A stretch of DNA of 64,000 nucleotides from Symbiodinium kawagutii (taxonomy: Eukaryota; Sar; Dinophyceae; Suessiales; Symbiodiniaceae), in contig VSDK01013179.1 of the NCBI GenBank assembly GCA_009767595.1, positions 432,242 to 496,241 of the forward strand. The letters run 5' to 3'. The notes beneath the pieces are model-generated. The model had not been told where the DNA came from. It searched no databases and worked only from the letters and a program-made list of their open reading frames with translations. Below are positions 1 to 9,247 of the stretch, piece after piece (the first letter of the stretch is position 1; each line of letters starts with the position of its first letter). Position numbers and translations under genes: made by a program.

Positions 1-117
1 TCAGCAGGCTTGCGGTGCTTCAAGTTTCATGGGGGATACAGGGGGAGATACCTAGTAAGCTGAGCCTTCATCAACTTCACACTTGGTGTCTAATCCATTC
101 CGAGTATGATTCTTATA

Positions 118-178
118 TCATATCATCCCATGTCATCCCATACCATCCCATATCATCCCATATCATCCCATATTTATA
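118..178. repeat. Decamer minisatellite (ATCCCATATC-like)
   Basis: Six or so imperfect copies of a 10-bp unit related to ATCCCATATC run head to tail before an AT tract. Confidence 0.8.
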
Positions 179-183
179 TACCA

Positions 184-276
184 TATAAATATATATATAT
201 ATATTTACAGTTATATATATATATATATATATGTGTGTGTAGTTTTAAACTATACATATATATATATATATATATG
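184..276. repeat. AT dinucleotide microsatellites
   Basis: Two long AT/TA runs with a short GT run and a unique spacer between them. They flank the first exon-like island and hold no gene. Confidence 0.85.
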
Positions 277-317
277 TACATACTATTAATGTTATTTTTG
301 TTAATTCTATGCATATC

Positions 318-421
318 GTCCCATGATGCCACTCGTGTCTCCATGACGCTCCCGCGCGCCTCCTGCGCCTCCCGGGCAATTCCACCGGCAGTGGCCAACC
401 TCGGCAGTGCCCGCAGATAGG
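318..421 (-). CDS. Exon-like island, unidentified protein
   Basis: A GC-rich stretch open on the minus strand (it includes LRALPRLATAGGIAREAQEA) inside AT-rich repeats. The peptide is helical and Ala/Arg/Glu-rich. Base composition changes sharply at both edges. I do not recognise the protein. Splice sites are not resolved. Confidence 0.35.
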
Positions 422-844
422 CCTCTGATCACCGGAGGTGCAGGTGGGAGTTCATCTAGTTGATGCCAACTTAGTTGATTCTCAACTTCAGTTAGAAGAG
501 AATTGACACTTCGGGGTTGGAAGAAAATTATTCGTAATTGATTTCAATTGAGAGATATTGACACTTTCGACACGTTCCTCAACGATTGGTGATGCATATC
601 GTTGATGCTACTCATGGGTGGCTGAAGCTAACAAAGATTGCACTTGATTAATCCTTGCAGAAAAAAGAGAATGGAAATTCTTGATAGGAATGATTTGTGT
701 AGACCATCAAGAATAATCGAGATGACATAGGAATTCTTTAGGAATCCCCTCAGAAACCATTTAGAATTCCCTAAGAATCCGCTCGCAGATGTCCCAAAAA
801 AAGTCATCCAAAGTCACCCAGTTGGAAGGGAACCCTCCCTCCAC
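422..844. other. Non-coding stretch, nothing recognised
   Basis: Mixed AT-rich sequence with a few short direct repeats (GAATTC/GGAATC motifs near 730-780). No convincing reading frame on either strand. Probably intronic. Confidence 0.4.
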
Positions 845-957
845 ACCCTGCTGAGGCCCAGGACTTTTCGACCTCTTCTGCCTTCACAGTTTTCTTCGCC
901 TTCATTTCTCCCAGTTTTCGATTGGCGAGCCTCAGATCTGAGCTTCTGGTAACAAGC
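845..957 (-). CDS. Exon-like island, coiled-coil-like
   Basis: The minus strand is open with SSDLRLANRKLGEMKAKKTV followed by KAEEVEKSW, a charged heptad-like pattern typical of a coiled coil. A plausible acceptor (TTACCAG) lies at its 5' edge near 958-964. About 40 bp further upstream on the minus strand lies a TIR-A element (1001-1100). Protein not recognised. Confidence 0.45.
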
Positions 958-1000
958 CGCTCAGTGCTTCAGTGCGGCTCATGACAGTTGATAGTACGGC

Positions 1001-1100
1001 GGTTTCTCAAGCCAGTTTGGGGACCTCCAAAATGGTTGGTTTATTACTGTAAGTGGTTACTATAAGATGATATAGGGCCGGGGTGCCAATTCTGGTTCAC
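1001..1100. mobile_element. TIR-A (introner-like) element, diverged copy
   Basis: Starts GGTTTCTCAA and continues into GGGGACCTCCAAAATGG then TTGGTTTATTA, the left arm shared with the copies at 30.0, 46.1 and 57.9 kb. The right arm (GGGGTGCCAATTCTGG) is only a weak reverse complement. Confidence 0.55.
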
Positions 1101-1277
1101 AGTGCTTCATCATTCGTATGCAAGCTATTTGTGCCTGAAAGTGCTTAATGATTGCTGCTCATGATTTATCATGGCTGCTCACAGCTAATTGTGGTCGTTC
1201 ACGCTCCAAAAAGGATGTCCACGAAGAATAACATGGACGGCGATGCTTTGTCGTGGTTTTGATGCTACGGGACTCTG

Positions 1278-1331
1278 ACAAGCAACAACAACAATAATAA
1301 CAACAACAACAACAACAACAACACGACAACA

Positions 1332-1366
<35 letters not shown>

Positions 1367-1382
1367 GAGGACGACGACGACG

Positions 1383-1480
<98 letters not shown>

Positions 1481-1496
1481 AACAGCAACAACAACT
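1278..1496. repeat. Compound AAC / ACG / ACGACA microsatellite
   Basis: An AAC run passes into an ACG run and then about 17 copies of the hexamer ACGACA. The long Ser/Leu and Arg/Cys frames seen here are translations of the microsatellite, not genes. Confidence 0.95.
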
Positions 1497-1555
1497 GTGA
1501 TTTACCATACTACTTGTACACCTAGAAGAAACTGTTTTATGATACTACACCTCCA

Positions 1556-1616
1556 AAACGCGCATCGCCGCCCTGCAGCTTGGAGTCAGCAAGCTGAGCT
1601 TCGAGTCTGATTGTAC
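1556..1616 (-). CDS. Exon-like island, coiled-coil-like
   Basis: Minus-strand frame contains IRLEAQLADSKLQGGDARF, a heptad-like amphipathic segment. It is short and bounded by repeats on one side. Function unknown. Confidence 0.35.
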
Positions 1617-1743
1617 GTAAATGTGGGATAAGTACATGGAGTATATGAAGTGTGTGTACGTAGATCCATACATTTATAGTCATGTATATGCATACATATT
1701 TCTGTACACAAATACACTGTAGTCATACATATATAAGTATTCA

Positions 1744-1790
1744 GATATACATATATACATACACATATACATATACATATACATATACTT
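1744..1790. repeat. ATATAC hexamer microsatellite
   Basis: About seven copies of ATATAC/ATACAC. Confidence 0.85.
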
Positions 1791-1842
1791 GGGGACTTGC
1801 CCAGCGCTGGAAGTTCCCTACCATACACGGTGTCCATATCTC

Positions 1843-1913
1843 ACCACCCACGAGATGCCAAGGCTCATCTTGTCATTCATCAGTTTCTTGATCCTCGGCG
1901 GTCATGGGTAGCA
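1843..1913 (-). CDS. Exon-like island
   Basis: Minus-strand frame PPRIKKLMNDKMSLGISW is followed directly by a possible GT donor (GTGGTG). Short and unidentified. Confidence 0.3.
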
Positions 1914-2335
1914 AGTTGACCAGAAAGGTGGGGTACCCTCCAGGGCCTGTTGAATTAGGTTAGTTCACTAGGCTACCAGTTGGGGTAGATATAACTCTGA
2001 ATGGTCGCTTGTGAACCAACATGTGTACCCTAGAAAGCAAAGGAAACTAGTGCTTTCCCCTGCAAAACGAAGGATGGTGGGGTCGCAGAAATCGGCAACT
2101 GGGTCGCCCCCCCCTGGTTGTGCCACAAAGTCATGGGTGATACGGCTGTCAGTGATGGTAAATGAAAAGGTTCATAATGATTCATGATGATTGATTGTTC
2201 ATGGGTAACGATGTTTATGAAGGTTTTTAACAATTGATCATGGTTCAGAGTGTTCTAGGCTATTGCCCGTTATTGACCATTCCCTAGTATTGTCGATGAT
2301 GAACCGCGCTATTCATTAAGCTGAGCTTAGGCTTG

Positions 2336-2412
2336 GTGATCCAGACCAGCAACAGATTCTGGACGGATCGTTTGAAGCCGATCCACCCTGATTTGAGTGC
2401 CGCTAGAAAAGC
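2336..2412 (-). CDS. Exon-like island
   Basis: Minus-strand frame SGTQIRVDRLQTIRPESVAG. It lies in series with the islands at 2556, 2776 and 3113 on the same strand. Unidentified. Confidence 0.35.
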
Positions 2413-2555
2413 TGGCTGTTAATGTGGATCTCCCATTAATCTGTTGGTCCTGTTGGTTATTATCCACCAGTAGTAGCTGGTTGATATCGACACATTGCCA
2501 AGGAGATCTCCCATTAAAGGGAACCAGATTCTGATCCAGGAAAGGGTGACTAACC

Positions 2556-2636
2556 ACCGTCCAAGCTTCTCATCTTCCACCTTCTTGGCGAGTTCGTTGT
2601 ACTTCGCTTCCTGGCGCTTTTTTTCAAAGGTCAGGT
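2556..2636 (-). CDS. Exon-like island, coiled-coil-like
   Basis: Minus-strand frame FEKKRQEAKYNELAKKVEDE then KLGR; strongly charged, heptad-like, and clearly coding in character against its surroundings. Probably part of a long coiled-coil protein shared with neighbouring islands (845, 1556, 3463). Confidence 0.45.
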
Positions 2637-2775
2637 GACAAGTCACTTGGAATGTGTTCCTGTGGTGTTTAGGTGCATGATCTATGACAAAATGGCTATT
2701 TCTCAAATTTGAAGAGGTCAGGTGACAAGTCAGTGGGATGATAACAAGTCAGTGAACTTACTTGCGGTTTTTAGG

Positions 2776-2912
2776 ATACATCCTCGCCCTGGCGAAATGA
2801 AATTCCAATCGCCTTCACAGCTCACTTTGGCTATCGGCAATCGGCTTGTTGACTGGAAGAGATCGCCAACTGATTCGGAGGAGTCCAGCCACGTGCGAAT
2901 CTACCAGCAGTC
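2776..2912 (-). CDS. Exon-like island
   Basis: Minus-strand frame contains RTWLDSSESVGDLFQSTSRL followed by PIAKVSCEGDWNFISPG. A plus-strand frame of about 80 codons is also open here, so the strand rests on agreement with the neighbours. Unidentified. Confidence 0.35.
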
Positions 2913-3112
2913 TACCCCGGTGCCATGGCCTGGGATTGCTGCGTTTCACGCATTTCTGAGATGATGAGCTAACAATCCATCATTGATTAGTATTAGCATA
3001 GGTATGATTCAACAGGATTAATGATTAGTGGGACTAGTATTGATATTAGTTGGGTTTCGTGACCATTAATCCTATTGAACGACAATCCATTCGCACCATG
3101 ACAGTGTAACTA

Positions 3113-3218
3113 CAGCAATTCGTGCTGAGAATCGGACTCTGATCTACAGTAAGGGCGACCAACACATCGGTCAGCATCTTCGACCCAGGAAATTGACGGT
3201 CGATATGATTTGCATTGC
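3113..3218 (-). CDS. Exon-like island
   Basis: Minus-strand frame contains HIDRQFPGSKMLTDVLVALT. Surrounding sequence is AT-rich and non-coding. Unidentified. Confidence 0.35.
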
Positions 3219-3462
3219 ATGTTGAGAAGAATTTGGTACGGATTATATGATAAAGTTTAACGGTGGTTGGTGACTGGTTTTGATGAGTATGTTCCAATGA
3301 AATGGGCGGTACTGAGGGAAGTAGTTTCACTCATAGTTAACGAACCAAGCAAACAGCTTGGAAAAAAAAGCAAAGAAACCATTAGCTTTTTCTGAAAGTT
3401 TCAGATGTTTTTCTTCATTCCCTGCTCTCCTCAATCTGCTCCCTTTCCCTGCTTCCCTGCCT

Positions 3463-3512
3463 CGTCATCATACTCTTTCTCCAAATGAGCCAAAGCATCT
3501 TTCTCCTTGCAG
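3463..3512 (-). CDS. Very short exon-like island, coiled-coil-like
   Basis: Minus-strand frame EKDALAHLEKEYDDE lies between a CTGCAAG acceptor-like site and a possible non-canonical GC donor (GAG/GCAGG). GC donors are known in dinoflagellates. Longer frames in this area on both strands look accidental. Confidence 0.3.
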
Positions 3513-3519
3513 GGTGCAA

Positions 3520-4300
3520 TGGGAAGCGAACCCCAACATCAGCCTGAATGATCCCACTGTCAGCTCCGCGACTAAAACGACCAGCAGCACATGCGCCATT
3601 GTGTGGAAACGCCCAGACTGAGGTGGATTGCTGCACGGAAAAGACCAAAAAGACAACACAAATTTGGCATGAACCGATGGTTCAACTTTCATCAGTCATG
3701 GCAGTCATGGCCAATATCCCCGCTGATGCAAGAGGCGTGCCTGGCATGTCCTCCATGCAAGAAACACATGGCATTTGCCACATTCTAAGTATAGAATGGT
3801 CAGATGGTCGATGATGGGTCAGAACCAGTTGGATGACTGAATCGAGTCTCCGCAGAAAAAATGCGGCTCACAATGCCTGAGTTCGTGAGATCTCGTGAAA
3901 GTTGGTAGTGTTTGTGAAAGCCACACATGACGTTGGAATACCAAACTTGGCGTTTCCATTGAAAATAGTTTGTCGGGTAAAGTCATTCTGAATGGAAGCC
4001 CGATAGCTATTTCGGATCAACGCTGGTGTTCCATCGACATTACTATATCTGCTAGTTTCAATACATGATTCCATGATTGAACTGTTGTTCACCAATGATG
4101 GTTTGCACAAATAGCATATATATATATATAACCTGTTCACCAATTCGGTACTGTACAGCCTGAGTTCGCTAAATGCATAACTTGTACGCATGAGAATCTA
4201 CCGATTGACATAAAGGTACCCAATACTCTAAAGGGTGGGCTAAGTATGCAATGCAACATTTTAATAGCAATCAGTCTATCCAATAATCGCTTACCCAACA
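3520..4300. other. Stretch without a supported gene
   Basis: Between the last left-hand exon-like island and the first direct repeat of the retroelement. Short open frames exist on both strands but none has coding character I would defend. A short TA run lies at 4117-4130. Confidence 0.4.
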
Positions 4301-4302
4301 AC

Positions 4303-4421
4303 ATTCCAGCTTCGGCTCACTTCGGCATCCCTGCGCTCACTCTCGGCTGCACTGTTTTGGTCCGAAGTGCTGCAACTGGTCGCAGCTTGTGTCAGATCCA
4401 ACAGGTCTGATCCAACCAGGC
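4303..4421. repeat. 3' direct repeat, outer copy (B2)
   Basis: About 118 bp from ACATTCCAGCTTCGGCTC to CTGATCCAACCA, repeated almost exactly at 4553-4671. The 130 bp between the copies is unrelated. This resembles the B1-A2-B2 arrangement of Ngaro-type split direct repeats, but I found no A1 copy at the other end. Confidence 0.75.
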
Positions 4422-4546
4422 CCTGACACAACTGCGCTGTACAGCAGGGTGGGTTGGTTGTGGGAAAACTGAAAACTTGAAGCTCTGAGCCAAACTGCAT
4501 CGTTCGGCTCTTCGCTTCTCATGTTCCTACGCACAACTGTCTTGTG

Positions 4547-7500
4547 CTACAAAACATTCCAGCTTCGGCTCACTTCGGCATCCCTGCGCTCACTCTCGGC
4601 TGCACTGTTTTGGTCCGAAGTGCTGCAACTGGTCGCAGCTTGTGTCAGATCCAACAGGTCTGATCCAACCATAGTAGCGCGACTCGGTGCAGCTCCATGG
4701 TTTCGCGCCAGAATTCGGCCCGTGAAGTGCATGTACTTGTGAGCGCATCTGAGAGCCTGTTCCATGTTGGTGGTGCTCAGAAGAAGGAGTCGATAGAGCT
4801 GATCCCAGTCAGCTTCGACTCGAAGCCACTGATGCTTGAGGGCAATCTCGAGGTCGTCCCTGGAAATTGGATCCGAGATGTTGGCTTGGCTGCACACTCG
4901 GCGCCAATGTGGGTCCAGGTTGGCTGTGGTCAGGTACGTCCACACGGAGCACAGCAACCGGTTGATCTTCACATCACGGCCGAAGCCTTTGCGAAGGGCT
5001 GCTTTGCCAGCCTCGTTGTCAATCCAACACCACAGGCTCTGACTCTTTGAGAGCATGGTGCGACACACGATGAGTGGTAACACCTGAGCAATGATTTCCA
5101 GGCCATAGATGTAGGCCGATTTGGTGGTCAGGTGCTTGACCACTTCGGATGGTATCTGGCCGTTTGCGTACAGAGTCCGGCCATCAGGGAGGTGTAGAAC
5201 CCATCCCCAGCCATTCTGGTAGAGGTTGACTGCAGTCGTGTCCCAGTCCGAGTCCCAGGCTTGACTCAGTTTCAGTTTCAGATCTCCAGCCTGGAAGTAG
5301 GCATCTGCATACAAGATGGCCGGTGCGGTGTAGTTGAACTGGTAGATCTTGGGCTGCAGGTTGTCCAAGATGAAGATGGTGGTCTGCATGGCGTCACGGA
5401 GGCCGGTGGGGAGGGTCTTGTGATCGTCCCCATGGTAGCTGTGGTGGTACAATGGTCCCAGGCAGGCTTTCAAGGCCTGGCCTGCCAAGGTGTCTGTCAT
5501 GAACTGGAGCTTGCCGGCGATCTTGCTGGCTTCATCTCTGGACAGCTTGTTGTCCAAGAGCACCTCCCTCAGGCGGGAGACCATTCTCTGAAGTCGATCA
5601 GTGTCTGGTGCCAAAGTGAAGGAGGATGGGGTGGTCGACATGATCACTCCCTGGATTTTGTGGGATGGTCCCGGGGGTTGCATCTTGCTGTGTTTGAAGC
5701 GAAAGCCGCACGTTTGCCACAGTCTGTGGCTTTCATCGAAGGATGATTGGCCCAGGGTGGCTGCTTCCACGGCTGCATAGTCGTCCACGTAGTGGATTGC
5801 TGGGGTCAGGAGAAATGATCTGGCCAACCAGCAAAGAAAATCCCCGACTCTGCCATAGGACCAAACTGATCCTGTGGCTCCGAAGAGGAGGGCTCGATGA
5901 CGCCACAATGTGGGGCCACCTTCTGTGAACAAGATGGTCCAGGTGTGGCAAGGTTCTTCCACAGGGAGCTGTCTGTATGCGTTCTCATGGTCGGAGCCCC
6001 AAATGGTGGCGTTGGAGTTGCGACGTGAGAACTCGGCTGCCAGGGCCACAAAGGTGGGTGGCCTGTGGTTGTGTGGTCGATCTGAGACCATCACTGTTTG
6101 GTTGTGGTGCGCGCGGCGCCAGTCTTCACCGCGACGGATCTTGGGCTTGCCATCACTGCCAGTCTGGATGATGGCGAAGGAGACACTGGTTGCTCCGTGT
6201 GTCTGAGGACCTGGCAGTAGGGTTTGTGTGTGTTTGAACAGCGGCAGAGCCACTGTCTTCTTGGGCCAGCTGGCAGGGCTGGAGAAAGGGCCTTCCATTC
6301 TTCCCAGCTCCACTTCTTGTGCAATTTCAGCAGCCAGTGTGCGCCAGTGTGGATCCACTCGATGTCTCTCGAGCTTGTGGCGCACGTAGGCTTCATTGTG
6401 TCGCATGAAGTCCATCATGGGGAGTGGATTTTGATACCTGTGGTCTGTGCGCTGTTCCCAGCCCAGGCCGGGTTGGAGGCTGCCCAGCAATGGGAAACCG
6501 TTGTGGAGTTCTCTCAGCAGGTGTGGGTCTTGCCACTGGCCTAACTTGGCCAGATGGTGGAGGAGAGGGAGTTGTATGCAACTCTCCGGGGTCTGGTACA
6601 GGGCTTGGATGTGTGGTGGCAATGATCCGAACCATGAGCGGGTTTCGGGCTGCAGGTGTGCTCGTAGTTCAGCCACCTCGTCACACACTCGAGCTCTCAA
6701 GTGGGGGAGTTCGTTGCCACAGTCGTCTTGGTGATGCAGGACTTGTTGGAGTCCCTTTTCCACCTGCCAGAGTTCGATGTTGGGGTCGGGCAAGGTTTTG
6801 GACATTGCCCAGTGATGCCACATGTCTTGGCACTGTTCGAGTTGGTAACTTTGTGACATCTGTTTGGGGGCTGGACCTGGGATGAGTGGCTCCTCACACC
6901 AGAGGTCTTTGATGTGCCGGAGGTTGGGGTATGGCTCTACCCGTGCCGGCACTGTTGCAAAGGCATTGGACTGTTGGATCTGCAGCACCAAGATCCAAAG
7001 AAGAAGGCGAGCCATGCCGACATGCCAGGAGTTGCCCAGCATTCTGTGTCTGACCTTCTCCGGGAAGTTGGCTGTGTAGTTGATGGGCAGTTCGTGGACT
7101 GTCTCTTTGGTGGTGATGGGCGGTGTGGTCAGTTCGCCTGTGGGGGACTGCATGACCACTGTGTCCTCGTAGTGCCAAGGGGCGAATTGGCGCTCTGAGG
7201 CGATCCATCTGTTGTAGGTGGCGCTGTCTAGCTTTCCTCGACAACTCCGGGGTGCTTGGCGTCCCTCTTCCGTTGGAGCTGGGGTGGTCAGGCAGTGTAG
7301 GACACCGCCGGTTTGCCAGCACTCTGGGCTCTGCCATCCATCCGGGATCTCCACTGCTGAGATGGGCTGGGGGCAGTGGAGACGGGCGGTGCCGAAGTGT
7401 TTGGTCCAATGGGGTTCACTGCCAAGAACCTGTTTGATGATTGGGGAGGTCCAATCGATGTCGCTCCACCAAACTCGGGGTCTGCTGACCCTCTTGAAGT

Positions 7501-7984
7501 CCGCAGCGTCCCAAACGATGGCCTTGCAGTTGAGTTTCCCTTCAAAATAGCCCACATCAGCACGACGGTGGGGCACAACGTTTTCCACCAAGCGGACTGT
7601 CTTCCGGGGTTCCATCAAGGGAATCAGGTCCTTCTGCCACTGGCAGAACTGTTCAAATTTGATTCCCTCATCTCCCTGCCGGCCACGACCATTGTCGCCC
7701 AGTATCCGACTATAATCTGGGCAGGGTGGTCCTGCTGTGAGGATGATGAGGCCCCGAGCTTGGGGGTCCTGCTGCTGGACGAACTTCTGGAGGTCTCGAA
7801 GGTCGTCTTGGAGGAAGTTTCCTCTGTGATGAACTTGGTGTCGTTGGTTTGTCAAGTTCACGCAGTCCTCATCAATCTCCCACGCCACATAGATGATGTC
7901 CATGGGTTGATGATCAGCCACAGCCTGTAGTGCCACCCTGGCGCAGCCAATGCCATCGAAGACTGAGAAGAGGAACACTAGCAT
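4547..7984 (-). CDS. Polyprotein: C5 cytosine methyltransferase - reverse transcriptase - RNase H
   Basis: 1145 codons from the ATG at 7984. Residues 5-340 are a C5 methyltransferase: SAM-binding VFDGIG (8-13), catalytic GPPCPDYS with Cys88, VENV (133-136), RPRVWW (168-173) and GNSW (317-320), so the key motifs are in order and intact. Residues 341-560 are an unassigned linker. Residues 560-850 are a reverse transcriptase with Asp665 (SDHENAYRQL) and the catalytic YVDD at 732-735. Residues 885-1045 are RNase H with Asp893, Glu963, Asp989 and Asp1038 (NISDPISR). No protease or integrase is seen. In other DIRS elements the methyltransferase is a Dam-like adenine enzyme placed after RNase H; here a cytosine enzyme leads. 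The frame is continuous with the upstream Gag-like ORF through one UAG. Methylation of its own DNA copies is a plausible role but an inference. Confidence 0.92.
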   Translation of the reverse strand: MLVFLFSVFDGIGCARVALQAVADHQPMDIIYVAWEIDEDCVNLTNQRHQVHHRGNFLQDDLRDLQKFVQQQDPQARGLIILTAGPPCPDYSRILGDNGRGRQGDEGIKFEQFCQWQKDLIPLMEPRKTVRLVENVVPHRRADVGYFEGKLNCKAIVWDAADFKRVSRPRVWWSDIDWTSPIIKQVLGSEPHWTKHFGTARLHCPQPISAVEIPDGWQSPECWQTGGVLHCLTTPAPTEEGRQAPRSCRGKLDSATYNRWIASERQFAPWHYEDTVVMQSPTGELTTPPITTKETVHELPINYTANFPEKVRHRMLGNSWHVGMARLLLWILVLQIQQSNAFATVPARVEPYPNLRHIKDLWCEEPLIPGPAPKQMSQSYQLEQCQDMWHHWAMSKTLPDPNIELWQVEKGLQQVLHHQDDCGNELPHLRARVCDEVAELRAHLQPETRSWFGSLPPHIQALYQTPESCIQLPLLHHLAKLGQWQDPHLLRELHNGFPLLGSLQPGLGWEQRTDHRYQNPLPMMDFMRHNEAYVRHKLERHRVDPHWRTLAAEIAQEVELGRMEGPFSSPASWPKKTVALPLFKHTQTLLPGPQTHGATSVSFAIIQTGSDGKPKIRRGEDWRRAHHNQTVMVSDRPHNHRPPTFVALAAEFSRRNSNATIWGSDHENAYRQLPVEEPCHTWTILFTEGGPTLWRHRALLFGATGSVWSYGRVGDFLCWLARSFLLTPAIHYVDDYAAVEAATLGQSSFDESHRLWQTCGFRFKHSKMQPPGPSHKIQGVIMSTTPSSFTLAPDTDRLQRMVSRLREVLLDNKLSRDEASKIAGKLQFMTDTLAGQALKACLGPLYHHSYHGDDHKTLPTGLRDAMQTTIFILDNLQPKIYQFNYTAPAILYADAYFQAGDLKLKLSQAWDSDWDTTAVNLYQNGWGWVLHLPDGRTLYANGQIPSEVVKHLTTKSAYIYGLEIIAQVLPLIVCRTMLSKSQSLWCWIDNEAGKAALRKGFGRDVKINRLLCSVWTYLTTANLDPHWRRVCSQANISDPISRDDLEIALKHQWLRVEADWDQLYRLLLLSTTNMEQALRCAHKYMHFTGRILARNHGAAPSRATMVGSDLLDLTQAATSCSTSDQNSAAESERRDAEVSRSWNVL
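4553..4671. repeat. 3' direct repeat, inner copy (B1), coding
   Basis: Second copy of the 118-bp direct repeat. It encodes the last 40 or so residues of the polyprotein (from GSDLLDLTQAATSCSTSDQN onward), so the C-terminus of Pol comes from a terminal repeat. Confidence 0.75.
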
Positions 7985-8077
7985 GTTGCCAGTGTGAGGG
8001 TGGTTTCTGTCTGGTGGGTCAGTGCGTCTTCTCTTGTCGGGTACACCACCCTGGGGTGGTGCCCCGTGCTGTCCCTA
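7985..8077 (-). promoter_or_regulatory. Candidate UAG readthrough signal between Gag and Pol
   Basis: The UAG is at 8077-8075 on the minus strand. The next 30 codons to the Pol ATG are in the same frame with no stop. Nine bases after the UAG begins a predicted hairpin (8065-8039): GCACCACC pairs with GGTGGTGT around a CCAG loop (the outermost pair is G-U), extended after one bulged A by GGG/CCC. A stop followed by a G-starting codon and a stem 8-9 bases away is the layout of gammaretroviral readthrough sites. It could instead be a single inactivating mutation. Confidence 0.55.
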
Positions 8078-9247
8078 GCCAGCACTGCCGGTGCCTCCCG
8101 ACGCCGGTGGTGGGCCTGGAGGTGGCTGAGGCTTCCAGCTGTCGCCCTTGTCATACTTCTTGGCAGGTTGCCAAGATTGGTTCTGCCATGTTCCTCTCTT
8201 CTGGGATCGCGGTGGGTACTGCTGGCGATGATGTGGGTCATGGCGGGGAGTGCGGTTGCTCGGAGCTGACGGCCGAGCTTTGGCGGGGATGGGCAGCTCA
8301 CGGCTCAGGGCGGCCTGAAGGGCGAACTGGTCCTTCATGATTTGGTTGGAGATGTTGGCGAAATCTTCGCCCTGTCGCAATGCCAAGCTCATAGTCCAGC
8401 TGACGTCATTCCAGTGGAGCTTGAGCTGCTCTATCTTCTGACTCTTGGATCTGAAGAGCTGGCGCCACCAATTCAGGTAGGAGATCACGTCCAGTTCGTG
8501 ACCATACTTCGTCAAAATCCAGAGCCATTGTATCGATTCGAGCGCATCCAGGACGCTCAACACGCCCTTGGGAGTCCATGCTGGTTCTCCACTGACCTCC
8601 ACAGAGCTGGATCCCAGGTCCAACGTGACCTTGGCAGAGGACTTGGCGGTTTGGGTTTGTGCCAGAGCATTGGCCTGCCCTGCAGCATCATAAAATCGAC
8701 ACGCCAAGATCTCGTGAAGTTGCACCGGTGTCTGGGAATTGGTTTGAATCTCAAACCACACTCGTGACACAATCTTCTCTGCTCCCAGCAAAGCTCGCAC
8801 TGGGAAGGGCCGACGGCGGCCGTGGATCAACTGGCTCTCATAGTGGTCCACCAGGTCTTTCACTGTGTCCTGGGGAAGTTCCTTTGGGGGAGCCTTGGGA
8901 GTGGGTGGTGGTGGAGCTGTGGCCGTGGTCGCAGCAGCAGGAGCTGGGCTTGCTGCAGATTGTGTCAATGTGTCGTTGCACAGCTTCCAGAGGTATCGCA
9001 GGGACCCTCTCACCACTGGGACCTGATCTGCGGCCACCTTGAACTGCTTGCCCTCGATGGTGCATCCCTGTTCCAAGGGCTCAACCAGCAAAGTGTCCAC
9101 CTCGTCAAAGTCCTTGGCCATGGCTCCAAGGACTCCGGGAGAGTGTGCTCTCCGGAAGGTCAGGTATTCGATGACATCAGCCTCAAGACCAGCTTGGTCG
9201 GCCAGAGTCTGAAGCTCTGCAGTCAGCGGTCGTGCTGACAGGACCAT
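8075..9247 (-). CDS. Gag-like protein
   Basis: About 390 codons from the first ATG (9247); the frame is open a little further upstream without an ATG. The N-terminal half is helical, followed by an Ala/Pro-rich hinge (APPPPTPKAPPKELP), a central domain with many aromatic residues (SIQWLWILTKYGHELDVISY), and a basic, Gln/Pro-rich tail (RQQYPPRSQKRGTWQNQSW) suited to RNA binding. There is no CCHC knuckle. Position before the RT frame and tail composition suggest a structural Gag role. No family match from memory, so the function is by context. It ends at the UAG in frame with Pol. Confidence 0.6.
   Translation of the reverse strand: MVLSARPLTAELQTLADQAGLEADVIEYLTFRRAHSPGVLGAMAKDFDEVDTLLVEPLEQGCTIEGKQFKVAADQVPVVRGSLRYLWKLCNDTLTQSAASPAPAAATTATAPPPPTPKAPPKELPQDTVKDLVDHYESQLIHGRRRPFPVRALLGAEKIVSRVWFEIQTNSQTPVQLHEILACRFYDAAGQANALAQTQTAKSSAKVTLDLGSSSVEVSGEPAWTPKGVLSVLDALESIQWLWILTKYGHELDVISYLNWWRQLFRSKSQKIEQLKLHWNDVSWTMSLALRQGEDFANISNQIMKDQFALQAALSRELPIPAKARPSAPSNRTPRHDPHHRQQYPPRSQKRGTWQNQSWQPAKKYDKGDSWKPQPPPGPPPASGGTGSAG

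Noticed and set aside
1159..1508. Long Ser/Leu and Cys/Arg-rich minus-strand frames
   Set aside because: They are translations of the AAC/ACG/ACGACA microsatellite.
4303..4671. Long terminal repeats of an LTR retrotransposon
   Set aside because: Both copies lie at the same end, one overlaps the Pol frame, there is no integrase, and a tyrosine recombinase is present.
5261..5746. 161-codon plus-strand frame and similar frames opposite the polyprotein
   Set aside because: Antisense shadows of the well-supported minus-strand frame.
4547..7984. Bacterial-type cytosine methyltransferase as contamination or horizontally acquired restriction gene
   Set aside because: It is fused in frame to RT and RNase H, has no restriction partner, and sits in a eukaryotic repeat landscape.
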